From JBBDXS01 sp040902195 (GTDB lineage Bacteria; Chloroflexota; Dehalococcoidia; DSTF01; RBG-16-68-14): DNA of 64,000 nt. Below are positions 43,643-51,654 of this stretch, one piece after another. How positions within the stretch are numbered: position 1 is the first letter of the stretch; each line of letters begins with the position of its first letter. The stretch lies in the NCBI GenBank assembly GCA_040902195.1, contig JBBDXS010000014.1, positions 124,001 through 188,000 of the forward strand, in the 5' to 3' direction. The position numbers and the translations under genes are program-made. The notes under the pieces are model-generated. The model saw only the letters and a program-made list of their open reading frames with translations, did not search any database and was not told where the DNA came from.

Positions 43643-44820
43643 TTGGGCGGCGCAGCCTCGATTGCGCAGCCGGCGGCAAGGCTGGAGAGCGCCGTGACGC
43701 GCCGGCCAAGCGTGATGTAATCGACGAAGCCGTTGGTGCAGTAGCCGAGCGAGATGCCCGTGTCGGGGTCACCCCAGGCCGTCTGACCGCCGGCGCCGCC
43801 GTGTCCGAAGGCCCGCGGCCCGAGAACGCGGCCGAACCCGCGCAGGTACGCGCTCTCGCCCGGGCCGGAGACGACCACGCTCAGCGCGCGGTTGACGGGC
43901 GTGCCCATGAAGTCGTGATGGCGTTCATCCGTGCGAACGGCCGTCGCGAACTCGATCGTCTCCGGCTTGATCACGCGCCGACCATCGACCGTCTCGCCGC
44001 CGTTCACGAGCACCTGGTAGAACAACGCCATTTCGCCGGCCGACGTAATCGCGCCGGCTCCCGGCACGCCGACACGCCACAGTTCCGGCTCGTTGAAGCC
44101 GAGCACCGCCTGCGGCGTAACTTCGCCGTAGCCGCCGGGAGGCTCGACGGGCTCGCTCATGTAACGGATCTTCGCGAAGCGCCCGTCGTGCTCCGCCGGC
44201 AGACCGAGGTAGAGCTCGTCGAGGCCCATCGGGCCGGTGACGCGCGCGCGGATGTAGTCGCGAAAGTCCGTCTTCGTGCGGCGTTCGATGATCTCGGCGA
44301 GGACCCAGTGCGCGGACGTCGCGTGATACTCGTACCGGCTGCCGGGCTCCCAGTTGAGACGCCACATCGCGAACTGGCCGAGACGCGCCGCACGGTCCGC
44401 CCACTGCGTGCCGCGGAATGGCGCGTAGGGAAAGCCCGCGGTGTGTGTCAGCACCTGCTCGACCGTAATGACATCCTTCCCGTTCGTGCCGAACTCCGGG
44501 ATGATGTCCGCGACGCGCTCTTCGAGGCGGAGCAGGCCGTCCTCGAAGAGCAGCCAGACGCCAGCCGCGACGACGGCCTTCGTGCTGGAGAAGAAGCAGT
44601 AGAGCGTCCCGTCCGTGGCGGGCTTCTCGACGCCGCCTTGCTCCGCCGACCCGAACGTGCGCATGCCCGCGACCCTGCCCTGCCGCGCGACGGCGACCTG
44701 GCAGCCCGGCAGCACGCCGTCGTCAATGTCGCGTTTGGCGCGCGCGAACACAGCCTCGAGCCGTTCGCTATCGATGCCGGCGTCTTCGGGTCTGGCGGCC
44801 AGGTACGCAGACCGGATCAC
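43639..44820 (-). CDS. Class C beta-lactamase-family serine hydrolase
   Basis: A 393-residue serine hydrolase of the beta-lactamase/esterase superfamily. The nucleophile motif S-x-x-K is in FFSSTKAVVAAG, the tyrosine motif is probably YEYHATSA, and HGGAGGQTAWGDP replaces the KTG motif near the end, as in esterase-like members. There is no signal peptide, so a cytosolic esterase or peptidase is likelier than a lactamase. The start is GTG 44820, six bases after TATACT; a much longer open frame upstream is antisense to nagB. Confidence 0.85.
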   Translation of the reverse strand: MIRSAYLAARPEDAGIDSERLEAVFARAKRDIDDGVLPGCQVAVARQGRVAGMRTFGSAEQGGVEKPATDGTLYCFFSSTKAVVAAGVWLLFEDGLLRLEERVADIIPEFGTNGKDVITVEQVLTHTAGFPYAPFRGTQWADRAARLGQFAMWRLNWEPGSRYEYHATSAHWVLAEIIERRTKTDFRDYIRARVTGPMGLDELYLGLPAEHDGRFAKIRYMSEPVEPPGGYGEVTPQAVLGFNEPELWRVGVPGAGAITSAGEMALFYQVLVNGGETVDGRRVIKPETIEFATAVRTDERHHDFMGTPVNRALSVVVSGPGESAYLRGFGRVLGPRAFGHGGAGGQTAWGDPDTGISLGYCTNGFVDYITLGRRVTALSSLAAGCAIEAAPPK

Positions 44821-44826
44821 GGCGCC

Positions 44827-44832
44827 AGTATA
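44827..44832 (-). promoter_or_regulatory. -10 box, leaderless start of serine hydrolase
   Basis: TATACT on the minus strand, six bases before GTG 44820. It is divergent from the nagB box at 44845. Confidence 0.5.
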
Positions 44833-44844
44833 CACGGCCTGTGA

Positions 44845-44850
44845 TACCTT
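44845..44850 (+). promoter_or_regulatory. -10 box, leaderless start of nagB
   Basis: TACCTT preceded by TGA (an extended -10), six bases before ATG 44857. Confidence 0.45.
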
Positions 44851-44856
44851 GCCGCC

Positions 44857-45624
44857 ATGCGCATCGAGATCGTAGACGTGGAGCAGTTCGCTAGTGCCGC
44901 GGCCGGCGTGCTGTGCGAGACGGTTCGAGCGCGTCCGCAGGCCGTGCTGGGCCTGCCTTCCGGGCACACACCGACGGGCATGTACCGTGAGCTGGGGCGC
45001 CGCGTGGCGGCGGGCGAGATCGACGTGTCTGGCGCGCGCGGGTTCGCCATCGACGAGCTGTACGGCGTGCCGAACGCGCATCCGGCGACAAACGCAACGT
45101 ACTTCCGCGAGCGCGTCGACCCGGCCCTCTCCCTCCATAAGCTCGTCATGGACAGCGCGACGCCGGACTGGGAGGTGGAGTGCGCGCGCTTCGTATCGCA
45201 GATCGCCGAGGCGGGCGGGCTTGACCTCGCCGTGTTGGGTATCGGGCGGAACGGACATCTCGCGTTCAACGAGCCTGGCTCGGCGTTCGACTCCGTCGCG
45301 CGGCGTGTCGCGCTGACGCGCGCGTCGCGCGAGGCGTACGCGGCGGCGTTCGGTTCGCTGGAGTCGACGCCGGCGTACGGGCTGACGCTGGGCCTGGCCG
45401 ACTTGATGGCGGCGCGCTCGGTGCTGTTGCTCGCGGGCGGCGCGTCGAAGGCCGGGCCAGTCGCGCTGGCGCTGGAGGGCCCGGTGACGGAAGACGTGCC
45501 GGCGTCGGTCTTGCAGCGACACGCGGACGTCACCGTGCTGCTCGACCGCGAGGCCGCCGCAAACCTTGTAGGGACAGACCTTCTAGGTCTGTCCGGGCCC
45601 TTCGACAAACATCTCTTTCTCTAG
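44857..45624 (+). CDS. nagB: Glucosamine-6-phosphate deaminase
   Basis: A 255-residue NagB-type isomerase/deaminase that converts glucosamine-6-phosphate to fructose-6-phosphate and ammonia. LPSGHTPTGMY, FAIDELYGVP and LGIGRNGHLAFNEPGS are the catalytic segments. The last 20 or so codons run through a GGACAG palindrome (45572-45594), so the normal C-terminus has been replaced or extended by repeat sequence. Its stop overlaps that of nagA, which is convergent. Confidence 0.93.
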   Translation: MRIEIVDVEQFASAAAGVLCETVRARPQAVLGLPSGHTPTGMYRELGRRVAAGEIDVSGARGFAIDELYGVPNAHPATNATYFRERVDPALSLHKLVMDSATPDWEVECARFVSQIAEAGGLDLAVLGIGRNGHLAFNEPGSAFDSVARRVALTRASREAYAAAFGSLESTPAYGLTLGLADLMAARSVLLLAGGASKAGPVALALEGPVTEDVPASVLQRHADVTVLLDREAAANLVGTDLLGLSGPFDKHLFL

Positions 45625-45665
45625 CTCCCCTCTCCTGCATGCGGGAGAGGGGCCGGATGTGAGGG
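45572..45665. repeat. Two repeats spanning the nagB/nagA ends
   Basis: 45572-45594 is GGACAGACCT/AGGTCTGTCC, coding within nagB. About 45625-45665 is a CCCCTCTCC...GGGAGAGGGG...GTGAGGG element, coding within nagA. Both are dispersed repeat types in the window. Confidence 0.7.
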
Positions 45666-46820
45666 CCACGCCTCGACGCCACCGACAAAGACGCGCTCGA
45701 TGATGATCTCGTCGTCGCAGACGATGACGTCCGCGCGCGCGCCGGGCTTGAGGACACCGAGGTCGTCGAGGCCGAGGACGGACGCCGGCGTTGCGGTCGC
45801 CATCCGCATGGCATCGAGAAGCGGAACGCCGGCCTCGTCGCACATGAAGCGCACGGCGCGGTCCATCGAGAGCGCGCTGCCCGCGAGCACGCCGTCCTTC
45901 GTGTAGCACGAGCCGTCGCGCACGACGACATCCTCTCCGTACAGCCGGAACGACGTCTCGTCCGTGCCGACGGGCGACATCGCGTCGGTGACGATGGCGG
46001 CGCGACCGGGGCCGCGCGCGCGTGCGGCGAGGCCCAGCAGGGCCGGATGCACGTGGACGCCATCCGGGATGAGTCCGGTGACGACATGCTCGCTCTCGAG
46101 CAGCGCGGCGATCACGCCGGGCTCGCGCTGGTGGAGCGGGCGCATCGCGTTGAAGAGATGCGTCGCGAACGTCGCGCCGGCTTCGATTCCGGCGTTCGCC
46201 TCTTCATATGTAGCGTTGGTGTGGCCGATCGAGACGGCGACGTTCGCCGCGCGCGCAGCAGCAATCAGTTCGAGCGCGCCGGGTAGCTCGGGCGCGAGCG
46301 TGATGATGCGCAACGAGCCGTTCGCCGCCTGCACGAGGCGCTCGAACATGGCGACGTCCGGCGCGACGATGTAGCGCTCGTTATGCGCGCCCTTGCGTAG
46401 CGGATTGATGAACGGCCCCTCGAGGTGCGCGCCGAGGACGCGCGCGCCTGCCACCGGCGTCTCGCTCGCGGCGGCGACGGCCGCGAGCGCGCGCGACATG
46501 TTGTCTTCCGGCCCGGTGACGGCCGTTGGCAGCATCGCCGTCGTGCCGAAGCGAACATGCGCGGCCGTCATCCGCTCGACGGCCTCGCGCGTGAGGTCGG
46601 CGCTGAGCAGCGCGCCCCCTCCCCCGTTCACCTGCAGATCGATGAAGCCGGGAAAAACGATGCGCCCCGTCGCGTCAACCTCCACGTCGGCGCGCTGCGC
46701 GGGCGCGCCCGATCGCGGGCCGGCGTACTCGATCACGCCGTCGCGCGCGAACAGCACACCGTCCGTGATGCGCTCGAATGGCGTCAGCAGATCGCCGCCG
46801 GAGATGCGGAGGGTGGTCAT
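45621..46820 (-). CDS. nagA: N-acetylglucosamine-6-phosphate deacetylase
   Basis: A 399-residue metal-dependent amidohydrolase that deacetylates GlcNAc-6-phosphate and supplies NagB. HLEGPFINPLRKGAHN carries the metal-binding glutamate, and GHTNATYEE, THLFNAM and VTDAMSP the other ligands. The last 13 residues (around SHPAPLPHAGEGS) are encoded by a CCCTCTCC repeat. It converges on nagB with overlapping ends. Together the pair degrades or recycles amino sugars. Confidence 0.94.
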   Translation of the reverse strand: MTTLRISGGDLLTPFERITDGVLFARDGVIEYAGPRSGAPAQRADVEVDATGRIVFPGFIDLQVNGGGGALLSADLTREAVERMTAAHVRFGTTAMLPTAVTGPEDNMSRALAAVAAASETPVAGARVLGAHLEGPFINPLRKGAHNERYIVAPDVAMFERLVQAANGSLRIITLAPELPGALELIAAARAANVAVSIGHTNATYEEANAGIEAGATFATHLFNAMRPLHQREPGVIAALLESEHVVTGLIPDGVHVHPALLGLAARARGPGRAAIVTDAMSPVGTDETSFRLYGEDVVVRDGSCYTKDGVLAGSALSMDRAVRFMCDEAGVPLLDAMRMATATPASVLGLDDLGVLKPGARADVIVCDDEIIIERVFVGGVEAWPSHPAPLPHAGEGS

Positions 46821-46823
46821 GCG

Positions 46824-46925
46824 GGAAGGGTCACGGGTCAGGGGTCAGGGGTCAAGGGGTACCAGTCCCGGCCCACGCGCGCTATTCGAAAGGGCCGCGT
46901 CGAGGACAGAGCTAACGCTCTGTCC
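46824..46925. repeat. GGGTCA tandem run and GGACAG palindrome
   Basis: 46828-46857 is a run of imperfect GGGGTCA units. 46904-46925 is GGACAGAGC/GCTCTGTCC with a four-base loop, followed by CTACGG. Confidence 0.6.
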
Positions 46926-46944
46926 CTACGGCACTCTCGAGACG

Positions 46945-47742
46945 TTACCGTCCCTGAAAGGTCGGCGGGCGCTTCTCCATGAAGGCCTTCACGCCCTCCT
47001 GGAAGTCCTGCGTGCGGAAGAGCGGCAGGAGCTGGAGGAAGACGTGGTGCACGTTGGCCTCGAACGTCTCCTCCAGGCCGAGGCGCATCATGCGCTTCGT
47101 CGCCTGGATCGCCAGCGGCGCGTTCGACGCGATCTCCGTCGCCCACTCCAGCGTGACGTTCATCAGGTCTTCCGGCTCCACGACCGCGTTCACGAGCCCG
47201 AGCTCGAGCGACTCTTGCGCCGAGAGGACCTTGCCCATGAACGCGATCTCCGCCGCCTTCGCCCAGCCGACCAGCCGCGGCAGGAGCCACGTACCGCCGC
47301 TCTCGGGCAGCACGCCTCGCTTCGCGAAGACGGCGGCGAGCTTGCCGTTCGTCGATGCGATGCGGATGTCGCAGCCCAGCGCGAGGTCCATACCGTAGCC
47401 GGCGGCCGGGCCGTTGAGCGCGCAGATCACCGGCTTGTCGGTCTGGTGGAGCACGATGGGCGGGCTGCCGGCCAGGTCGAACTTGGCGGCAGCCAGGTTG
47501 CCGTTGCTGCCGATGCCCGTCCCGGCCGTGAAGTCCTTCAGGTCCAGGCCAGCGCAGAAACCGCGGCCCGCGCCGGTAAGGATGATCACGCGGACGTCCG
47601 GGTCCAGGTCGGCGTCACGGAACGCGCGCGAGAACGATTCGAGCATGGGGCCGCTGATCGCGTTCAGTCGATCGGGCCGGTTCATCGTGATCGTAGCGAT
47701 GTTGTCGCAGACGTCGTAGAGAAGCTCAGAGTAGTTAGACAT
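46945..47742 (-). CDS. Enoyl-CoA hydratase/isomerase
   Basis: A 265-residue crotonase. GAGRGFCAGLDLKDF and GPAAGYGMDLALGCDIRIA form the oxyanion hole, and RGVLPESGGTWLLPRLVGW carries the glutamate that corresponds to the catalytic Glu164 of rat hydratase. Unlike the 14103 protein, it keeps this residue. GGAGG lies just before ATG 47742. It is a single-gene unit, probably active in fatty or branched acyl-CoA degradation. Confidence 0.9.
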   Translation of the reverse strand: MSNYSELLYDVCDNIATITMNRPDRLNAISGPMLESFSRAFRDADLDPDVRVIILTGAGRGFCAGLDLKDFTAGTGIGSNGNLAAAKFDLAGSPPIVLHQTDKPVICALNGPAAGYGMDLALGCDIRIASTNGKLAAVFAKRGVLPESGGTWLLPRLVGWAKAAEIAFMGKVLSAQESLELGLVNAVVEPEDLMNVTLEWATEIASNAPLAIQATKRMMRLGLEETFEANVHHVFLQLLPLFRTQDFQEGVKAFMEKRPPTFQGR

Positions 47743-47816
47743 GGCGTTCCTCCAGCAGCTAAATCGAGCGTTGCGAGTCTACCATATGCGGGAGGCCCGA
47801 TTTTCGCGGGCCTAGC

Positions 47817-47836
47817 GGGAGGCCTGAAGGCCTCCC
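47817..47836. repeat. GGGAGGCCT palindrome
   Basis: GGGAGGCCT and AGGCCTCCC across two bases, followed by CCTACGG. It belongs to the dispersed family with CTAC ends. Confidence 0.6.
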
Positions 47837-47885
47837 CTACGGTCTCGTTCCATACGCTAAGATGGCCGTCGGTAGGAGGTCTGAT

Positions 47886-48509
47886 GTGACGATTCGAGGG
47901 GTGGTCTTCGACTTCGGCGGCGTGATCGTGAATATGCGCTGGGATATGGCCCGCAAGCTCGAAGAGGAGTACGGGCTGGAACGCACGACGCTGGTGCGGA
48001 CGTATTACGACTCCGACGATTGGCGAGCCATCGAGACGGGCTCAGGCGACATCGAGCAGTGGCGCGAGGCTGCGCACCAGCGCCTCGAAGCCGTGGCCGG
48101 ACGGGCGCTGCCGCTGCTGCACCAGCAGTGGCGCGAGTCCTGGGGCCCGATAGATGAGAACCTGGCGCTGATCCGCGCGCTGCGCCCGCCGTACCGCATC
48201 GCGGTCCTGAGCAACGCCGACATCACGCTGGAGGAGCGGATGCGCAGCACGAAGCTCGACCGCCTCTTCGACGACATCGTCTGCTCCGCGGCCGTTGGGC
48301 TGGCGAAGCCCGACGCGCGGATCTACGCGCTTGCCGCCCGGCGCCTGGCCCTCTCCGTCGAGGAGTGTCTCTTCATCGATGACATGGAGCGCAACGTCCT
48401 CGCGGCGCGCGAGGCGGGCATGGCCGCCATCCACTTTCGTGTGCACGAAGGCGATAACCTGGCGGAGCAACTGGCGGAACACGGCGTCGCGCCGGGCGCC
48501 ACGCTCTAG
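47886..48509 (+). CDS. HAD-superfamily hydrolase
   Basis: A 207-residue haloacid dehalogenase-like phosphatase (YihX-like). The nucleophile motif is VVFDFGGVIVN (first Asp at residue 9), then VLSNAD, LAKPDARIY and ECLFIDDMERNV for motifs II to IV. I start at GTG 47886 because AGGAGG lies five bases upstream; an ATG at 47862 is in frame but lies before that site. The substrate is unknown. Confidence 0.87.
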   Translation: MTIRGVVFDFGGVIVNMRWDMARKLEEEYGLERTTLVRTYYDSDDWRAIETGSGDIEQWREAAHQRLEAVAGRALPLLHQQWRESWGPIDENLALIRALRPPYRIAVLSNADITLEERMRSTKLDRLFDDIVCSAAVGLAKPDARIYALAARRLALSVEECLFIDDMERNVLAAREAGMAAIHFRVHEGDNLAEQLAEHGVAPGATL

Positions 48510-48553
48510 CGCGGCGGCGGGCCGCCGGGCATCTGGTACAACAGAGGCAAGCC

Positions 48554-51500
48554 ATGGCATCATTGCGTCTCGTCCCGTACGGAGCGCGCGCCATCGAGGC
48601 GCTGCGGGAGGCCGTCGCGTCCGCGAAGGGGGGCGACGCGCTCGCGCCGGTAACGGTCGCGGTGCCGTCGAACTACGCGGGGCTCTCGTTGCGGCGCAAG
48701 CTCGCGCTCGAGCCGGGCGGCGTCGTGAACGTGCGCTTCCTCGTCCTCGCGCGGGCCGGCGAGCTGCTCGGCGCGCCATCGCTGGCGGCGCGCGACCTGC
48801 GGCCGCTCACGGCCTCGGTGCGGGCGGAGGCGGTCCGCGCGGCGCTGGCGGAAGACCCCGGCATCTTCCGGGACGTTGCCGAACACACCGCGACGGAACG
48901 GAGCCTGGACGCGACGTTTCGCGAGCTGCGCCAGGCCGGCGACCAGGCGCTCGACGCGCTAGCGCAGCGGAGCGACCGCGCATCGCACGTCGTGCGCTTG
49001 TACCGAGGCTTCCGCGCGCGCACGACGGCGTACTACGATGAAGAAGACCTCGCGTATGCAGCGGCCGAAGCCGTGCGCAACGCGACGCCGGCCCTGCGCG
49101 ACGTGGGACACGTCGTGCTGTACCTGCCGCGACGGCTCACGCCCGGGCTGCGCGCGCTCGGCGACGCGCTGGCGGCAACACACGGGCTGACCGCGATCGT
49201 CGGGCTGACGGGAGACGCGGAGGCCGACGCGCCTGCGCGCAAGATCGCGACGCAGCTCGAGCGCGTGCTGGGCGCCGCGGACGAAGAGGAGTGCCCTCCC
49301 CCACCGATCGGCACGGAGATCGTCGCCGTCTCGGATGCAGAAGAGGAGGTGCGCACGGCCTTGCGGCTCGTGATGGAAGGCCTGGCGGCTGGAACGCCGC
49401 TGCACCGCATGGCCGTGCTCTACCCATCGACGCAGCCGTACGCGCTGCTTGGTCACGAGCAGTTCCATGCCGCAGGTGTGCCGCACAACGGCCCGGCCGT
49501 GCGCACGCTGGCGCAGACGATGTCGGGCCGGACGCTGCTGGGTCTGCTGCGATTGAAGGAGCTGGACTTCCGGCGTGACGCGCTGATGGACTGGCTCAGC
49601 GCTGCGCCCGTGCTCGAGAGCGCGAACGGAAGGCCGGCGCCGGCGCATCGCTGGGACACGCTGTCGCGAGCGGCGGGCGTCGTCGCGGGCGCGGCGCAGT
49701 GGCGCGACCGTCTCGCGCGGCACAAGCGATCGCTGGAGGGCCGTCACGCGGCGCTGTTGCGCATGGACGAAGCGAACGAGTGGGAACTGGCACGCATCGA
49801 ACGCGATGTCGAGCGCGTCGGGAGGCTGGCGGCGTTCGTCGCGGAGCTCGCGGCCGGCCTCGACGTGGCGCGACAGCGGACGTGGGAGGATTACGCATCG
49901 TGGGCGCAGAAGTTGCTCGAACGCTACCTGGGGGGCGAGGGGCACCGGGGCGAGTGGCCGGACGAAGAGATCGAGGCGCACCGCTCAGTCGAGGAGGCGC
50001 TGACAACGCTCGGCGCGCTCGGCGAGCTGCGCGATCGCACAGACGAAGCGACGTTCCGGCGCGCGCTCGAACGCGAGCTGGAGTCACCGGCGAAGCGCGT
50101 CGGGCGGTTCGGCAACGGCGTGTTTATCGGACGCATCGGCGATGCGCTAGGCACGGAGTTCGACGCGGTCTTCGTGATCGGCATGAGCGAGGGGCTCGTC
50201 CCGCCGCGCTCGCGCGACGACCCGTTGCTTCCCGACCGCGAGCGCGCCGGGTTGGACGACGAGATGCCGTTGCGCACGCAGCGTCGCGCGGAAGACCGGC
50301 GCGACTATCTAGCGGCGCTCGCCTGCGCGGAGCGGCGCACACTGATCTTCCCGCGCGCCGACTTGCGCGGCCAGCGCGGACGGCTCCCGGCGCGCTGGCT
50401 GCTCGAGACGGCATCGGCGCGTGAGGGACGGACGCTGTTTAGCGCGGACCTCGAGCGGCTGCAACAGCCGTGGCTGCGCGTCGTGCCGTCGTTCGAGGGC
50501 GCGCTAGCGGATGGGCTGGAGCCGGCGTCGGAGCAGGAGTACGACCTGCGGAGTTTGTATCGATGGCGTCGCAGCGGTAAGCCCGCGGCTCAACACTACC
50601 TCGCGCTGGAGGACCCCTCGTTGCGCGCAGGGCTGGAGGCAGACGTCGCACGGCACGGCAAGCTGTTCACGCGCTGGGATGGCCGCATCACCGGGGCGAG
50701 CGGCCTTGTGCCGTCGTCGGAACGCGTCGTCTCGCCGACCGCGCTACAGAACTACGCGACGTGTCCGTTCCGCTACTTCCTGGGCCACGTGCTCTACGTT
50801 GCGGAGACGGAGCGGCCGGAGGACACGCTCACGATCAGTCCGATGGAGCGCGGCAACTTGATCCACAACGCCCTCGAGCGGTTCATCAAAGACGCGCCGC
50901 AACGCATGTCGCCGGAAGAGATGTGGACGGAGGAGGAACGCGCGCGGCTGCTCGCGATCGGCAACGAGCTGTGCGACGACGCGGAAGCCGCGGGCAACAC
51001 GGGCCGGAAGCTGCTCTGGCGGCTGGCGCGCGCGCGCATCATACGCGACCTCGCCGGCTTCCTCGATAAGGATGAAGAGCTGCGCGCGCAATACGGCGTG
51101 GTGCCGGCGGAGGTCGAGCTGGCGTTCGGCATGCGCGACGCGGAGCAAGGGCCGCTGACGCTCACGATCGACGGCCACACGATCGCGTTCCGTGGGCGCA
51201 TCGACCGCGTCGACCGCGCGCCGGACGGAACGCGGCTGCTCGTGCTCGACTACAAGACGGGAACAATGTACGGCGTGGACAAGCTCGCGAAGGACCCCGT
51301 GCGGCGCGGCGAGCTGCTCCAGCTCCCGATCTACGGTCTCGTCGCCCAGGAGCGCTACGGCCACGTCGCGACAGAGGCGTACTACTGGTACACAAGCGAG
51401 CAGACGGACTACGAACGCGCCGGCTATCCGCTCACCAGCCGCGAAATGAACGCGTTTCAGAGCGCGATGACGGCGATCGTCGGCGGGATCGGCGCGGGCG

Positions 51501-51652
51501 CGTTCCCGGCGCGGCCGGGCAAGGACCGCACGAACTGCACGTTCTGCGCATTCGACGCGGCCTGCGCGCGCGACCGGGAAGCCTCGTGGAAGCGCAAGCG
51601 CGTCGCGCCGGAGCTGCAGCCCTACCTCGATCTGGCGGAGCCTGAGGACTAA
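48554..51652 (+). CDS. addB: AddB-like helicase/nuclease subunit
   Basis: A 1032-residue AddB-type subunit of the AddAB double-strand-break enzyme. A UvrD-like but degenerate helicase part is followed by a C-terminal PD-(D/E)XK nuclease with LLVLDYKTG. Four cysteines (Cys737, Cys995, Cys998, Cys1004) match the iron-sulphur staple of AddB proteins. No intact Walker A is seen in the usual place, so it may not hydrolyse ATP. addA begins two bases after its stop. Confidence 0.9.
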   Translation: MASLRLVPYGARAIEALREAVASAKGGDALAPVTVAVPSNYAGLSLRRKLALEPGGVVNVRFLVLARAGELLGAPSLAARDLRPLTASVRAEAVRAALAEDPGIFRDVAEHTATERSLDATFRELRQAGDQALDALAQRSDRASHVVRLYRGFRARTTAYYDEEDLAYAAAEAVRNATPALRDVGHVVLYLPRRLTPGLRALGDALAATHGLTAIVGLTGDAEADAPARKIATQLERVLGAADEEECPPPPIGTEIVAVSDAEEEVRTALRLVMEGLAAGTPLHRMAVLYPSTQPYALLGHEQFHAAGVPHNGPAVRTLAQTMSGRTLLGLLRLKELDFRRDALMDWLSAAPVLESANGRPAPAHRWDTLSRAAGVVAGAAQWRDRLARHKRSLEGRHAALLRMDEANEWELARIERDVERVGRLAAFVAELAAGLDVARQRTWEDYASWAQKLLERYLGGEGHRGEWPDEEIEAHRSVEEALTTLGALGELRDRTDEATFRRALERELESPAKRVGRFGNGVFIGRIGDALGTEFDAVFVIGMSEGLVPPRSRDDPLLPDRERAGLDDEMPLRTQRRAEDRRDYLAALACAERRTLIFPRADLRGQRGRLPARWLLETASAREGRTLFSADLERLQQPWLRVVPSFEGALADGLEPASEQEYDLRSLYRWRRSGKPAAQHYLALEDPSLRAGLEADVARHGKLFTRWDGRITGASGLVPSSERVVSPTALQNYATCPFRYFLGHVLYVAETERPEDTLTISPMERGNLIHNALERFIKDAPQRMSPEEMWTEEERARLLAIGNELCDDAEAAGNTGRKLLWRLARARIIRDLAGFLDKDEELRAQYGVVPAEVELAFGMRDAEQGPLTLTIDGHTIAFRGRIDRVDRAPDGTRLLVLDYKTGTMYGVDKLAKDPVRRGELLQLPIYGLVAQERYGHVATEAYYWYTSEQTDYERAGYPLTSREMNAFQSAMTAIVGGIGAGAFPARPGKDRTNCTFCAFDAACARDREASWKRKRVAPELQPYLDLAEPED

Positions 51653-51654
51653 TC

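Noticed and set aside
43639..44820. Serine hydrolase as an antibiotic-resistance beta-lactamase
   Set aside because: It has no signal peptide and an HGG-type third motif, so an esterase or peptidase role is more likely.
44821..45522. N-terminal extension of the serine hydrolase across nagB
   Set aside because: These codons are antisense to nagB; GTG 44820 behind a TATACT box is the natural start.
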